A stretch of DNA of 64,000 nt from Streptomyces sp. NBC_01754 (GTDB lineage: Bacteria > Actinomycetota > Actinomycetes > Streptomycetales > Streptomycetaceae). The DNA lies in the NCBI RefSeq assembly GCF_035918015.1, contig NZ_CP109132.1, positions 4,836,001 to 4,900,000 of the forward strand, read 5' to 3'. Position 1 is the first letter of the stretch, and the number at the start of each line of letters is the position of its first letter. The notes beneath the pieces are model-generated. The model saw only the letters and a list, made by a program, of their open reading frames with translations. It made no database searches and was not told the origin of the DNA. Shown here piece by piece: positions 23,895-31,973 of the stretch. Made by a program: the position numbers and the translations under genes.

Positions 23895-24344
23895 GTGGTG
23901 CGCAGAGCCGTGGCCGTGGTGACCGCGATCGTGCTGTTCGGGGAGGCCGTGGGGATCGTGCTCGTCCACGTGGTCCTCGCGACGGTCGTCGACAACCAGC
24001 ACATGTCGCTGGCCGGCGTGGACCCCCGGGCCATGTCCACCGGCACCTGGGTGCTGGGCGGCGTCTCCGGTGTGCTGCTGGTGCTGTGCGGGCTGATACC
24101 GCTGGTCACGGCGGTACGGGACCGGGCGCCCGGCCGGTTCGCCCGGATCGCGCTGATCGGGTGCGCGGTCGTGCACGGGGTGCTCGGCGCGCTGGCGGTC
24201 GGACTCGTCGGCTGGGCGGCCTTCGCGGTCATGATGGCGGTCCTGGGCCTGCTCGTCCTGACCCTGGTGTCCTACGGATCGCGCGAGCCGGGCGGGGAAG
24301 TCGGCGGAGGCGAAGGCGGGATCGGGGCCCCGGCCGCCGCGTGA
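23895..24344 (+). CDS. Four-helix membrane protein, function unknown
   Basis: 149 residues from GTG 23895, 8 nt after AAGGGG; GTG 23886 is in frame but overlaps that site. Four hydrophobic segments can be seen: AVAVVTAIVLFGEAVGIVLV, TWVLGGVSGVLLVLCGLI, IALIGCAVVHGVLGALAV and FAVMMAVLGLLVLTLV. Between the first two is an extracytoplasmic-looking loop. The tail is Gly-rich. Conserved in the same place, next to accA2 and maf, in other Streptomyces as I recall. Convergent with maf, stops 4 bp apart. Confidence 0.7.
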   Translation: MVRRAVAVVTAIVLFGEAVGIVLVHVVLATVVDNQHMSLAGVDPRAMSTGTWVLGGVSGVLLVLCGLIPLVTAVRDRAPGRFARIALIGCAVVHGVLGALAVGLVGWAAFAVMMAVLGLLVLTLVSYGSREPGGEVGGGEGGIGAPAAA

Positions 24345-24348
24345 GCGC

Positions 24349-24951
24349 TCAGGCCCACAACTCCGTGACGGAGATGCCGAGTTCACCGAGGAGGCGGCGC
24401 AGCAGGGGCATCGAGAGGCCGATGACGTTGCCGTGGTCGCCCTCGATGGACTCGACGAACGGCGCCGAGCGGCCGTCCAGGGTGAACGCCCCCGCGACGG
24501 ACAGCGGTTCACCCGAGGCGACGTAGGCCGCCACCTCCGCGTCGGTGGGCTCGCCGAAGTGGACGGTGGTCGAGGCGGTGGCCGACGCGGTGCGGCCGGT
24601 CGCCGTGTCGATCACGCTGTGCCCCGTCCGCAGGACCCCGGCCCGGCCGCGCATGGACGTCCAGCGGGCCGTGGCCTCCTCGGCGTCGGCGGGCTTGCCG
24701 AGTGCCTGGCCGTCCAGTTCGAGTACGGAGTCGCAGCCGATGACCACGGCACCCCCGGCCTCGGGCCGGGCCGCCACCGCGGCGGCCTTGGCCCGCGCCA
24801 GGACGAGCGCCAGCTCGCCAGGGGTCTCAGCGGTGAGCGCGTCCTCGTCCACACCGCTGACGACGACCTCCGGGGCGAAACCCGCCTGACGCAGCAGGCC
24901 GAGACGGGCGGGGGAGGCGGAGGCGAGCACGAGGCGGCGCTGATCAGTCAT
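24349..24951 (-). CDS. maf: Maf/YceF-type nucleotide pyrophosphatase
   Basis: About 200 residues. Maf proteins hydrolyse dTTP/UTP or 7-methyl-GTP and are linked to septation control. Motifs: [18 protein letters not shown] (family SxSPRR loop, here SASPARL), [27 protein letters not shown] (catalytic Asp), [10 protein letters not shown], and [18 protein letters not shown] instead of SPRRR departs from the common motif and makes the substrate uncertain. Start chosen at ATG 24951 because TACGAT lies 7 nt upstream, indicating a leaderless transcript; ATG 24960 falls inside that element. Confidence 0.85.
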   Translation of the reverse strand: MTDQRRLVLASASPARLGLLRQAGFAPEVVVSGVDEDALTAETPGELALVLARAKAAAVAARPEAGGAVVIGCDSVLELDGQALGKPADAEEATARWTSMRGRAGVLRTGHSVIDTATGRTASATASTTVHFGEPTDAEVAAYVASGEPLSVAGAFTLDGRSAPFVESIEGDHGNVIGLSMPLLRRLLGELGISVTELWA

Positions 24952-24958
24952 ATCGGCC

Positions 24959-24964
24959 ATCGTA
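24959..24964 (-). promoter_or_regulatory. Putative -10 element of maf (leaderless)
   Basis: TACGAT on the minus strand, 7 nt before ATG 24951. Confidence 0.4.
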
Positions 24965-25002
24965 GGCGGGGCCGCCTGCCCGGGGACGCGTGCCCTCAGC
25001 CC

Positions 25003-25131
25003 TCACCGGATGCCCAGCACGAACATCGCCACGACCATGGCCAGTGCGAGCAGCAGCCCCGCGCGACGCATCATGGCCTGGGCGTCGCGCAGTTCCTTGG
25101 GAGGCTTGTTCTCCGGGTCGGACCACAGCAT
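25003..25131 (-). CDS. mmpB: 42-residue membrane peptide, MmpB-like
   Basis: Too short for ordinary gene calling. Reading from ATG 25131: MLWSDPENKPPKELRDAQAM, then a hydrophobic segment LLLALAMVVAMFVLG, ending IR. It has a short charged N-terminal region and one C-terminal membrane helix. I recognise this as the morphogenic membrane protein MmpB type described in Streptomyces; the identification is from memory. It lies between maf and the epsilon subunit gene on the same strand, and its start is 66 bp downstream of that gene's end. Confidence 0.65.
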   Translation of the reverse strand: MLWSDPENKPPKELRDAQAMMRRAGLLLALAMVVAMFVLGIR

Positions 25132-25197
25132 GTGTCCGATGGTGCTCCGGACACGGCTGCGACGCCTGAGTACGCGTACTCAAGCGCCGCGGGGCCG

Positions 25198-25404
25198 TCA
25201 GACCGGCCAGTACGTCCGGGCCCAGGACCGCGGGCCGGGCCGCTGGATGTCCCGGCGTGCGATGCGGCCCGGGTCCGACCACTGCTCGGGCGGCAGCGGC
25301 GGACCGGACGGCGCGGCGGCGGCCGCCGCCGCACGCGCCCTGACCACCGCGAGTGCGGCGGCCAGCTCCTCCGGGGTCGGATTGCCCCGTACGACCTTGA
25401 TCAT
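25198..25404 (-). CDS. pccE: Acyl-CoA carboxylase epsilon subunit
   Basis: 68 residues. Small subunit unique to actinobacterial acyl-CoA carboxylases; it stabilises the alpha-beta complex. Typical features: N-terminal MIKVVRGNPTPEELAAALAV, an Ala-rich helix, and a C-terminal tail WSDPGRIARRDIQRPGPRSW. 36 bp after pccB and on the same strand, so co-transcribed. The gene symbol follows S. coelicolor use. Confidence 0.9.
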   Translation of the reverse strand: MIKVVRGNPTPEELAAALAVVRARAAAAAAAPSGPPLPPEQWSDPGRIARRDIQRPGPRSWARTYWPV

Positions 25405-25440
25405 GGTGGCTCCCGGTGGTCGGTGGTGTGGCGGTGCGGG

Positions 25441-27021
25441 TCAGAGGGGGATGTTGCCGTGCTTCTTCGGCGGCAGCGACTCGCGCTTGGTACGCAGCTG
25501 GCGCAGCCCCTTCACCAGGTGGACCCGGGTGTCGGACGGCATGATCACCGCGTCGACGTAGCCGCGCTCGGCCGCGACGTACGGGTTGAGCAGCGTGCCC
25601 TCGTAGTCCGCCATCAGCTCGGCGCGGGTGGCGTCGGGGTCCTCGGCCGCGGCGATCGTGCGGCGGTGCAGGATGTTCACCGCTCCCTGCGCGCCCATCA
25701 CGGCGATCTGCGCGGTGGGCCAGGCCAGGTTCAGGTCGGCCCCCAGGTGCTTGGAGCCCATGACGTCGTACGCCCCGCCGAACGCCTTGCGGGTGATCAC
25801 CGTGATCAGCGGGACGGTGGCCTCCGCGTAGGCGTAGATCAGCTTGGCGCCGCGGCGGATGATGCCGCCGTACTCCTGGTCGACGCCGGGCAGGAAGCCG
25901 GGGACGTCCACGAAGGTGAGCACCGGCACGTTGAACGCGTCGCAGGTGCGCACGAAACGGGCGGCCTTCTCGCTCGCGTCGATGTCCAGGCAGCCGGCGA
26001 ACCGCATCGGCTGGTTGGCGACGATGCCGACCGGGTGGCCCTCGACGCGCCCGAACCCGGTGACGATGTTCGGGGCGAACAGGGCCTGCGTCTCCAGGAA
26101 CTCCCCGTCGTCCAGCACGTGCTCGACGGCGGTGCGCATCTCGTACGGCTGGTTCGCCGAGTCCGGGATGAGGGTGTCGAGCTCCCGGTCCTCGTCCGTG
26201 ACCGTCAGATCGGCCTCCTCCGGGAAGGACGGCGCCTCGGAGAGGTTGTTGGACGGCAGGTAGGACAGCAGGGACTTGACGTACTCGATGGCGTCCTTCT
26301 CGTCGCCCGCCATGTGGTGCGCCACCCCGGAGGTGGTGTTGTGCGTACGGGCGCCGCCCAGTTGCTCGAAGCCGACGTCCTCGCCGGTGACCGTCTTGAT
26401 GACGTCGGGCCCGGTGATGAACATGTGCGAGGTCTGGTCGACCATGACCGTGAAGTCGGTGATCGCGGGGGAGTAGACCGCACCGCCCGCGCACGGTCCG
26501 ACGATCAGCGAGATCTGCGGGACGACACCGGAGGCGTGCACGTTGCGGCGGAAGATCTCGGCGAACAGGCCGAGCGCGGCCACGCCTTCCTGGATACGGG
26601 CGCCGCCGCCGTCGTTGATGCCGATGATCGGGCAGCCGGTCTTCATCGCGAAGTCCATGACCTTCACGATCTTCTCGCCGTACACCTCGCCGAGCGAGCC
26701 GCCGAAGATCGTGAAGTCCTGCGAGTAGACGCAGACGGGGCGGCCGTCGACCGTGCCGTACCCGGTCACGACACCGTCCCCGTACGGGCGGTTCCTCTCG
26801 ATGCCGAAATTGGTCGAGCGGTGCCGGGCGAACTCGTCCAGCTCGACGAAGGAACCTTCGTCGAGCAGCAGCTCGACGCGTTCGCGCGCGGTCAACTTTC
26901 CTTTGGCGTGCTGCTTTTCGACCGCGCGTACGGAACCTGCGTGCGTGGCCTCGTCGATGCGCCGCCGAAGGTCGGCGATCTTGCCCGCGGTCGTGTGGAT
27001 GTCGCTCTGCGGCTCGGACAT
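25441..27021 (-). CDS. pccB: Propionyl-CoA carboxylase beta subunit
   Basis: 526 residues of the carboxyltransferase fold, N and C halves. Motifs: [28 protein letters not shown] (N-terminal oxyanion Gly-Gly), [11 protein letters not shown], and in the C half [24 protein letters not shown] and [13 protein letters not shown]. The Asp at about residue 419 in AYDVMGS equals Asp422 of S. coelicolor PccB, which selects propionyl-CoA; AccB-type enzymes have Ile there. So the main product is predicted to be methylmalonyl-CoA. Works with AccA2 and the epsilon subunit encoded alongside. Confidence 0.9.
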   Translation of the reverse strand: MSEPQSDIHTTAGKIADLRRRIDEATHAGSVRAVEKQHAKGKLTARERVELLLDEGSFVELDEFARHRSTNFGIERNRPYGDGVVTGYGTVDGRPVCVYSQDFTIFGGSLGEVYGEKIVKVMDFAMKTGCPIIGINDGGGARIQEGVAALGLFAEIFRRNVHASGVVPQISLIVGPCAGGAVYSPAITDFTVMVDQTSHMFITGPDVIKTVTGEDVGFEQLGGARTHNTTSGVAHHMAGDEKDAIEYVKSLLSYLPSNNLSEAPSFPEEADLTVTDEDRELDTLIPDSANQPYEMRTAVEHVLDDGEFLETQALFAPNIVTGFGRVEGHPVGIVANQPMRFAGCLDIDASEKAARFVRTCDAFNVPVLTFVDVPGFLPGVDQEYGGIIRRGAKLIYAYAEATVPLITVITRKAFGGAYDVMGSKHLGADLNLAWPTAQIAVMGAQGAVNILHRRTIAAAEDPDATRAELMADYEGTLLNPYVAAERGYVDAVIMPSDTRVHLVKGLRQLRTKRESLPPKKHGNIPL

Positions 27022-27184
27022 CGGGTGCGGCTCCCTGCCTGGTCACGGGGACGGCTGGTACATCCAGTGATGGTGCTGGACCGACAGGGGCATGACGGTT
27101 ACCGGCTCGTCGGCTCCTGTTCGGCTACTGACCCGTAGCGTATCGGCGGGGATACGGTTCGGCAGTGCGTCGTTGGCCACACCT

Positions 27185-27190
27185 AATGTG
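27185..27190 (+). promoter_or_regulatory. Putative -10 element of birA (leaderless)
   Basis: TAATGT, 6 nt before ATG 27197; no ribosome-binding site follows. Confidence 0.5.
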
Positions 27191-27196
27191 GGTCGC

Positions 27197-28063
27197 ATGA
27201 CTCCTCCGGACGCCCCGCGCAACCGCTGGTCGGACCTCGACCGGCCACCCCTGAACGCCGCGGCGCTGCGACGCGGCCTGATCAGACCCGGCGGTCTGTG
27301 GAGCTCGCTCGACGTGGTCGAGACGACCGGCTCCACCAACTCCGACCTCGCCGCACGCGCCGCCGCCGGGGGGGCCGAGGGCGCGGTGCTGGTCGCCGAG
27401 GAGCAGACCGCGGGCCGGGGAAGGCTCGACCGGAGCTGGACGGCACCACCCCGCTCGGGCCTCTTCTTCTCGGTCCACCTGACCCCCGGCGGCGTACCCG
27501 TCGAGCGGTGGGGGTGGCTGCCCCTGCTGGCCGGGGTCGCCACGGCCACCGGGCTGGCGCAGTCGGCGGGCGTCGACATGGCACTGAAATGGCCCAACGA
27601 CCTCCTGGTCACCGTGCACGGCTCGGAACGCAAGACCGGCGGCATCCTCGCCGAACGCGCCGGGGACGGGGTGGTCCTCGGCATCGGCCTCAACGTCTCC
27701 CTGCGCGCGGCCGAGCTGCCCGCCCCGCACGCCGGATCACTGGCGCTCGCCGGAGCCGTCTCGACGGACCGCGAGACGCTGCTGCGCGCCGTCCTGCGCT
27801 CCCTGGAGCAGTGGTACACGCGCTGGCGTGACGCCGGGGGCGACGCGGCCGAGAGCGGTCTCCAGGCGGCCTACGCGGCCGGCTGCGCCACGCTGGACCG
27901 GCCGGTGCGGGCCGAGCTGCCGGGCGACCGGTCGGTCACCGGTGAGGCCGTCGCGATCGACGGCGACGGCCGGCTGGTCCTGGCCACCGGCGACGGGCTC
28001 CAGGAGCCCGTGTCGGCCGGCGACATCGTGCACCTGCGCGGCGTGGACGGCGGGCTCACCTGA
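27197..28063 (+). CDS. birA: Biotin-[acetyl-CoA-carboxylase] ligase
   Basis: 288 residues, group I ligase without an N-terminal DNA-binding domain, so not a repressor. Motifs: ETTGSTNSDLAARA, the biotinyl-AMP loop EEQTAGRGRLDRSW (GRGRxGRxW type), LKWPNDLLV, KTGGILAER and VLGIGLNVS. The C-terminal SH3-like domain follows (GEAVAIDGDGRLVLATGDG). It would biotinylate the Lys in AccA2. Divergent from pccB; ATG 27197 follows TAATGT by 6 nt, pointing to a leaderless mRNA. Confidence 0.9.
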   Translation: MTPPDAPRNRWSDLDRPPLNAAALRRGLIRPGGLWSSLDVVETTGSTNSDLAARAAAGGAEGAVLVAEEQTAGRGRLDRSWTAPPRSGLFFSVHLTPGGVPVERWGWLPLLAGVATATGLAQSAGVDMALKWPNDLLVTVHGSERKTGGILAERAGDGVVLGIGLNVSLRAAELPAPHAGSLALAGAVSTDRETLLRAVLRSLEQWYTRWRDAGGDAAESGLQAAYAAGCATLDRPVRAELPGDRSVTGEAVAIDGDGRLVLATGDGLQEPVSAGDIVHLRGVDGGLT

Positions 28064-28266
28064 TCCGGCGCGTGCGGGTGCGCGCCGGTCGGCCGAGGGC
28101 GCACACCCGGCGCGGACGGCGCCCCACAGACGAGTGATGTCCCCCCGGACCCTCCCGAATCCGGTGGCCGAGGACGTGAGCCAGGGCACAGCTGCCGTAT
28201 CGTTGAGGCGATCCAGCGGCGACAGATCGGCAGGGCAGTGGCCAGGGAACGGGCAGGAGGCGGCCG

Positions 28267-29463
28267 GTGACCGTCGACGACACGAATTCCGGGGAGGGCA
28301 CCGATCCCCCGCCGGACCCCCCGGTCCATTCCGGTCAGCACTACGAGGTCGACCACACGGCCGAGCCGACCGACGACCCCCTCGCGATCCGGCTGGAAGC
28401 GCTCATCCTGGGCGCCGACCGCCGCTACACACCCTTCCAGGCGGCCCGGACCGCCGGGGTCTCCATGGACCTGGCGTCCCGGTTCTGGCGGGCCATGGGC
28501 TTCGCCGACATCGGCCAGGCCAAGGCACTCACCGAGGCCGACGTGCTGGCGCTGCGCCGGCTGGCCGGGCTGGTGGAGGCCGGGCTGCTCAGCGAGCCGA
28601 TGGCGATCCAGGTGGCCCGGTCGACCGGGCAGACCACCGCCCGGCTCGCGGAGTGGCAGATCGACTCGTTCCTGGAGGGGCTGACGGAGCCTCCCGAGCC
28701 CGGTATGACCCGTACCGAGGTCACGTATCCGCTGGTCGAGCTGTTGCTGCCGGAGCTCCAGGAGTTCCTGGTGTACGTGTGGCGGCGGCAGCTGGCCGCG
28801 GCGACGGGCCGGGTCGTGCAGGCCGCGGACGACGAGGAGATGGTCGACCGGCGGCTCGCGGTGGGCTTCGCCGACCTGGTGGGTTTCACCCGGCTGACCC
28901 GGCGGCTGGAGGAGGAGGAGCTCGGCGAACTGGTCGAGGCCTTCGAGACGACCTCCGCGGACCTGGTCGCCGCCCACGGCGGCCGGCTCATCAAGACCCT
29001 CGGCGACGAGGTCCTCTTCGCCGCGGACGACGCCGGGACGGCGGGCGAGATAGCCCTCCGGCTGGTCGAGGCGATGGCCCAGGACAGCACCATGCCCGCG
29101 CTGCGGGTCGGCATCGCGTTCGGCACGGTCACCACGCGTATGGGTGACGTCTTCGGTACGACGGTGAACCTCGCCAGCCGGCTCACCTCGATAGCGCCGA
29201 AGGACGCCGTGCTGGTGGACGGGGCGTTCGCCCAGGAACTGACGCGGACCGGGGACGCGCCGGCCTCCGAGGCGCAGGCGGCCGAGGAGGTCGCGGCGGC
29301 GGCCGAGCGGGCCCGGCTGGCCGAGAAGGAGGGGCGGCGGGACGAGGAGCCGCCTCTGCCGACGTACCGCTTCGGGCTCCAGCCGATGTGGCAGCGGCCG
29401 GTGCGGGGACTGGGCGTGGTCGAGCCGTGGCTGCTGGCGCGGCGGGGCAAGTCGTCTGCCTGA
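28267..29463 (+). CDS. cya: Adenylate cyclase, class III
   Basis: 398 residues from GTG 28267 with AGGAGG 7 nt before. N-terminal region of about 190 residues includes a helical domain (LGADRRYTPFQAARTAGVSM, FADIGQAKALTEADVLALRRL) like the regulatory domain of mycobacterial Rv1264, which senses pH. The catalytic domain holds VGFADLVGFTRL (metal Asp), LIKTLGDEVLFAADD (second metal Asp), RVGIAFGTVTTRMGDVFGTTVNLASRL (transition-state Asn and Arg). It ends with a charged coiled region. Cytoplasmic, one per genome in most Streptomyces; cAMP influences germination and development. Its own transcription unit. Confidence 0.9.
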   Translation: MTVDDTNSGEGTDPPPDPPVHSGQHYEVDHTAEPTDDPLAIRLEALILGADRRYTPFQAARTAGVSMDLASRFWRAMGFADIGQAKALTEADVLALRRLAGLVEAGLLSEPMAIQVARSTGQTTARLAEWQIDSFLEGLTEPPEPGMTRTEVTYPLVELLLPELQEFLVYVWRRQLAAATGRVVQAADDEEMVDRRLAVGFADLVGFTRLTRRLEEEELGELVEAFETTSADLVAAHGGRLIKTLGDEVLFAADDAGTAGEIALRLVEAMAQDSTMPALRVGIAFGTVTTRMGDVFGTTVNLASRLTSIAPKDAVLVDGAFAQELTRTGDAPASEAQAAEEVAAAAERARLAEKEGRRDEEPPLPTYRFGLQPMWQRPVRGLGVVEPWLLARRGKSSA

Positions 29464-29666
29464 CGGGGTGGGGCGTGTGGGGCGCGGGTGCCGGGAGTGC
29501 CGGTGCCCGCGCCTGTGTTCGAGGGTGCGCCTGCGGCGGGTCGGGCAGCTTCCCGGCCCCTTCCCCCGGCCCCTTCCGGCTCCTTTTCCGCTCCAGCCGG
29601 TCGTTCACGGTGCCTTCCCGGTCCCGCCCCGGGGCCGAGCCGCCCGGGACTAGGATCCGGACTCGG

Positions 29667-29678
29667 TAACGCTCGTTA
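29667..29678. promoter_or_regulatory. Inverted repeat TAACGCTCGTTA before the enoyl-CoA hydratase gene
   Basis: Arms TAACG and CGTTA are perfect. It lies 17 bp upstream of the ATG, between a GGATCC-like region and the GGAGGGG ribosome-binding site. Form fits TetR-family regulators of fatty-acid catabolism; inference only. Confidence 0.4.
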
Positions 29679-29695
29679 ACCGGAGGGGATCAGGG

Positions 29696-30508
29696 ATGAC
29701 CGTCACGTCGGAGCAGCGGTTCGGGGAGTTCGTCGTCGTACGGCGGCACGAGGGCCAGGAGCACGTCGCGGAGCTGGTGCTCGACCGGCCGAAGGCGATG
29801 AACGCCGTGTCCAGCGAGATGGCCCGTTCGATCGGGGCCGCCTGTGACACGCTCGCCGCCGACCACGGGGTACGCGCCACCGTGCTCACCTCCAGCCATG
29901 AGCGGGCCTTCTGTGTCGGCGCGGACCTCAAGGAGCGGAACTCGTTCAGCGACGCCGAGCTGGTGCGGCAGCGGCCCGTCGCCCGGGCCGCCTACACCGG
30001 GGTGCTCGAACTGCCGATGCCGGTCGTCGCGGCCGTGCACGGCTTCGCCCTCGGCGGCGGCTTCGAGCTGGCGCTGGCCTGCGACGTGATCGTGGCCGAC
30101 CGTACGGCCGTCGTCGGGCTGCCCGAGGTGTCCGTCGGGGTCATCCCCGGCGGTGGCGGTACGCAACTGCTTCCCCGCCGGGTCGGCGCGGCGCGCGCCG
30201 CCGAGCTGGTCTTCACCGCACGGCGGGTCGAGGCCGCCGAGGCCCACGAGCTGGGCCTGGTCGACCAGCTGGTCGAGGCGGGCCGGGACCGCGACGAGGC
30301 ACTGGCGCTCGGCGGCCGGATCGCGGCCAACTCCCCGGTGGGCCTGAGGGCCGCGAAGCGGGCGCTGCGGCTCGGGCAGGGGTTGGACCTGCGGGCCGGG
30401 CTCGAGGTGGAGGACGCGGCCTGGCGGTCGGTGGCCTTCTCCGGGGACCGGGCCGAGGGTGTGGCCGCGTTCAACGAGAAGCGGAAGCCGGACTGGCCGG
30501 GCGAGTGA
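29696..30508 (+). CDS. Enoyl-CoA hydratase/isomerase family protein
   Basis: 270 residues, crotonase fold. Visible: LDRPKAMNAVSSEM, the oxyanion loop RAFCVGADLKER, HGFALGGGFELALACD (second oxyanion Gly), and GLPEVSVGVIPGGGGTQLLPRRVG with one candidate catalytic Glu (LPEVSVG); the first Glu position of true hydratases is less clear (ALGGGFELAL). Likely hydrates trans-2-enoyl-CoA in fatty- or amino-acid degradation. Ribosome-binding site GGAGGGG. Monocistronic. Confidence 0.85.
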   Translation: MTVTSEQRFGEFVVVRRHEGQEHVAELVLDRPKAMNAVSSEMARSIGAACDTLAADHGVRATVLTSSHERAFCVGADLKERNSFSDAELVRQRPVARAAYTGVLELPMPVVAAVHGFALGGGFELALACDVIVADRTAVVGLPEVSVGVIPGGGGTQLLPRRVGAARAAELVFTARRVEAAEAHELGLVDQLVEAGRDRDEALALGGRIAANSPVGLRAAKRALRLGQGLDLRAGLEVEDAAWRSVAFSGDRAEGVAAFNEKRKPDWPGE

Positions 30509-30645
30509 CCCGGACGGGCGGTACCGACCGCCCCGGACGGGCAGTGCCGCACGCCCCGGACAAGCGGCACGCAGTGGCCCCGGACAGACGGTGCGGGGTG
30601 GAGAGCATCAGCGTCTCCGGCCGGTCAAATGGGCGTAAACCTCCC

Positions 30646-30651
30646 TAAGCT
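30646..30651 (+). promoter_or_regulatory. Putative -10 element of the GGDEF gene
   Basis: TAAGCT, 6 nt before ATG 30658. The intervening GGAG could alternatively be a ribosome-binding site of a longer transcript. Confidence 0.4.
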
Positions 30652-30657
30652 GGAGTG

Positions 30658-31827
30658 ATGGGCGGTGATGATGTGCGGCTGCGCGCCGTGGTGTCGCTGG
30701 CGCAGACCATGGCGGCGGCCTCCACGCCGCCGGAGTCGTGGCGGGCGGCGGCGCTCGGGGCCTGCGAGGCGCTGGGCGGCAGCTTCGCCGCACTCTCCGT
30801 GTGGGAGCGCGACCGGGGCAGGCTCCGGGTGCTGGTCAACGCGGGGGAGCGGGCCGAGGGGGAGGAGGAGTTCCCCGAGGAGGAGGCCTATCCCGTGTAC
30901 CAGTTCCCGGAGATCACCGAGTTCCTGCACGAGCGGTGGGCCGGTGGCGGTGAGCCGGACGCCTGGGTGGAGACCGCCGACGCACCGGCGGCAGGCGTCC
31001 CTGCCAGGGAGGGCCGGCCGTACTGCCGCCAGCGGGTCGCCGCGCTGCGCCGGCGCGGCCGGGGCTGCTGCGTGGTGGCGCCGATCGTGCTGCACGGTCG
31101 GGCGTGGGGCGAGCTGTACGTCGCCCGCCCGGCCGGTACGGCGGTCTTCGGCCGGGACGACGCGGACTTCGCCACGGTGCTGGCGGCCGTCGTGGCCGCC
31201 GGCATCGTCCAGACCGAGCGGCTGGAGGAGGTCCGCAAGCTGGCCTTCACCGACCCGCTGACCGGCCTGGCCAACCGTCGTGCCGTCGACATCCGGCTCG
31301 ACGAGGCGCTGGACCGGCATCGGACCGAGGACGCCGTGGTCAGCCTGGTCGTCTGCGACGTCAACGGTCTCAAGGCGGTCAACGACACGCACGGCCACGC
31401 CGTCGGCGACCGTCTGCTGGAACGATTCAGCTCGGTGCTCTCCCTCTGCGGCGCGATGCTGCCCGGAGCACTGGCGGCCCGGCTGGGCGGCGACGAGTTC
31501 TGCCTGCTGGCGGTGGGCCCCGCCGCCGACGAGGTGGTCCAGGTGGCCGAGGAGCTGTGTGCGCGGGCCATCGGCCTGGAACTCGGTGACGGGGTGGCCT
31601 GCGGGGTCGCCTCGACCGGCGACGACATCGGCCCCGTCCGCTCCGCGCGCCGCCTCTTCCGGCTGGCCGACGCGGCGCAGTACCAGGCGAAGGCGGCCCA
31701 CTCCAGGCACCCGGTGGTGGCCGGCCGGGACGGTGAGGTGATCCGGCTCGCCGACTCCCCGCCCGGATCGCCCCACGACCGGCGCAGGCTGCGGGGCAAC
31801 CGGCCGTCAGGTGGGCACGGGCCGTGA
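30658..31827 (+). CDS. cdgE: GAF-GGDEF diguanylate cyclase, CdgE-like
   Basis: 389 residues. A GAF-like domain (about 10-185, with WRAAALGACEALGGSFAAL and RRGRGCCVVAPIVLHGRAWGE-type strands) is followed by a GGDEF domain starting at KLAFTDPLTGLANRRAVD. The active-site motif is intact, RLGGDEF at residues 275-281. No RxxD inhibitory site is found five residues before it, so product inhibition through that site is not expected. It should make c-di-GMP, which holds Streptomyces in vegetative growth through BldD. I equate it with CdgE (SCO4931) from domain order and position next to hutH; moderate certainty on the name. GTG 30655 is an alternative start. Confidence 0.85.
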   Translation: MGGDDVRLRAVVSLAQTMAAASTPPESWRAAALGACEALGGSFAALSVWERDRGRLRVLVNAGERAEGEEEFPEEEAYPVYQFPEITEFLHERWAGGGEPDAWVETADAPAAGVPAREGRPYCRQRVAALRRRGRGCCVVAPIVLHGRAWGELYVARPAGTAVFGRDDADFATVLAAVVAAGIVQTERLEEVRKLAFTDPLTGLANRRAVDIRLDEALDRHRTEDAVVSLVVCDVNGLKAVNDTHGHAVGDRLLERFSSVLSLCGAMLPGALAARLGGDEFCLLAVGPAADEVVQVAEELCARAIGLELGDGVACGVASTGDDIGPVRSARRLFRLADAAQYQAKAAHSRHPVVAGRDGEVIRLADSPPGSPHDRRRLRGNRPSGGHGP

Positions 31828-31937
31828 CGGCGCGCGGCGGCCGGAGGACGGGCCGCGGGTGACCGGGGGCGGGGCCGGTCCGGTGTGGTCCGGTGCCGGT
31901 AGGGGGGGCGAGTAAGGGGTCAACCGGACGACCGCTG

Positions 31938-31966
31938 ATGACATGGCGGCTTTCAGTCCGTACGCT
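31938..31966 (+). promoter_or_regulatory. Promoter of hutH: ATGACA-17-TACGCT
   Basis: -35 ATGACA (31938-31943), 17-bp spacer, -10 TACGCT (31961-31966), then 7 nt to ATG 31974. The transcript is probably leaderless. Confidence 0.55.
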
Positions 31967-31973
31967 TCTGAAT

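Noticed and set aside
23505..24512. Minus-strand open frame across the accA2 upstream region and the four-helix protein
   Set aside because: Antisense translation is Arg/Pro/His-rich and discontinuous in character; the plus-strand gene has four clear membrane helices.
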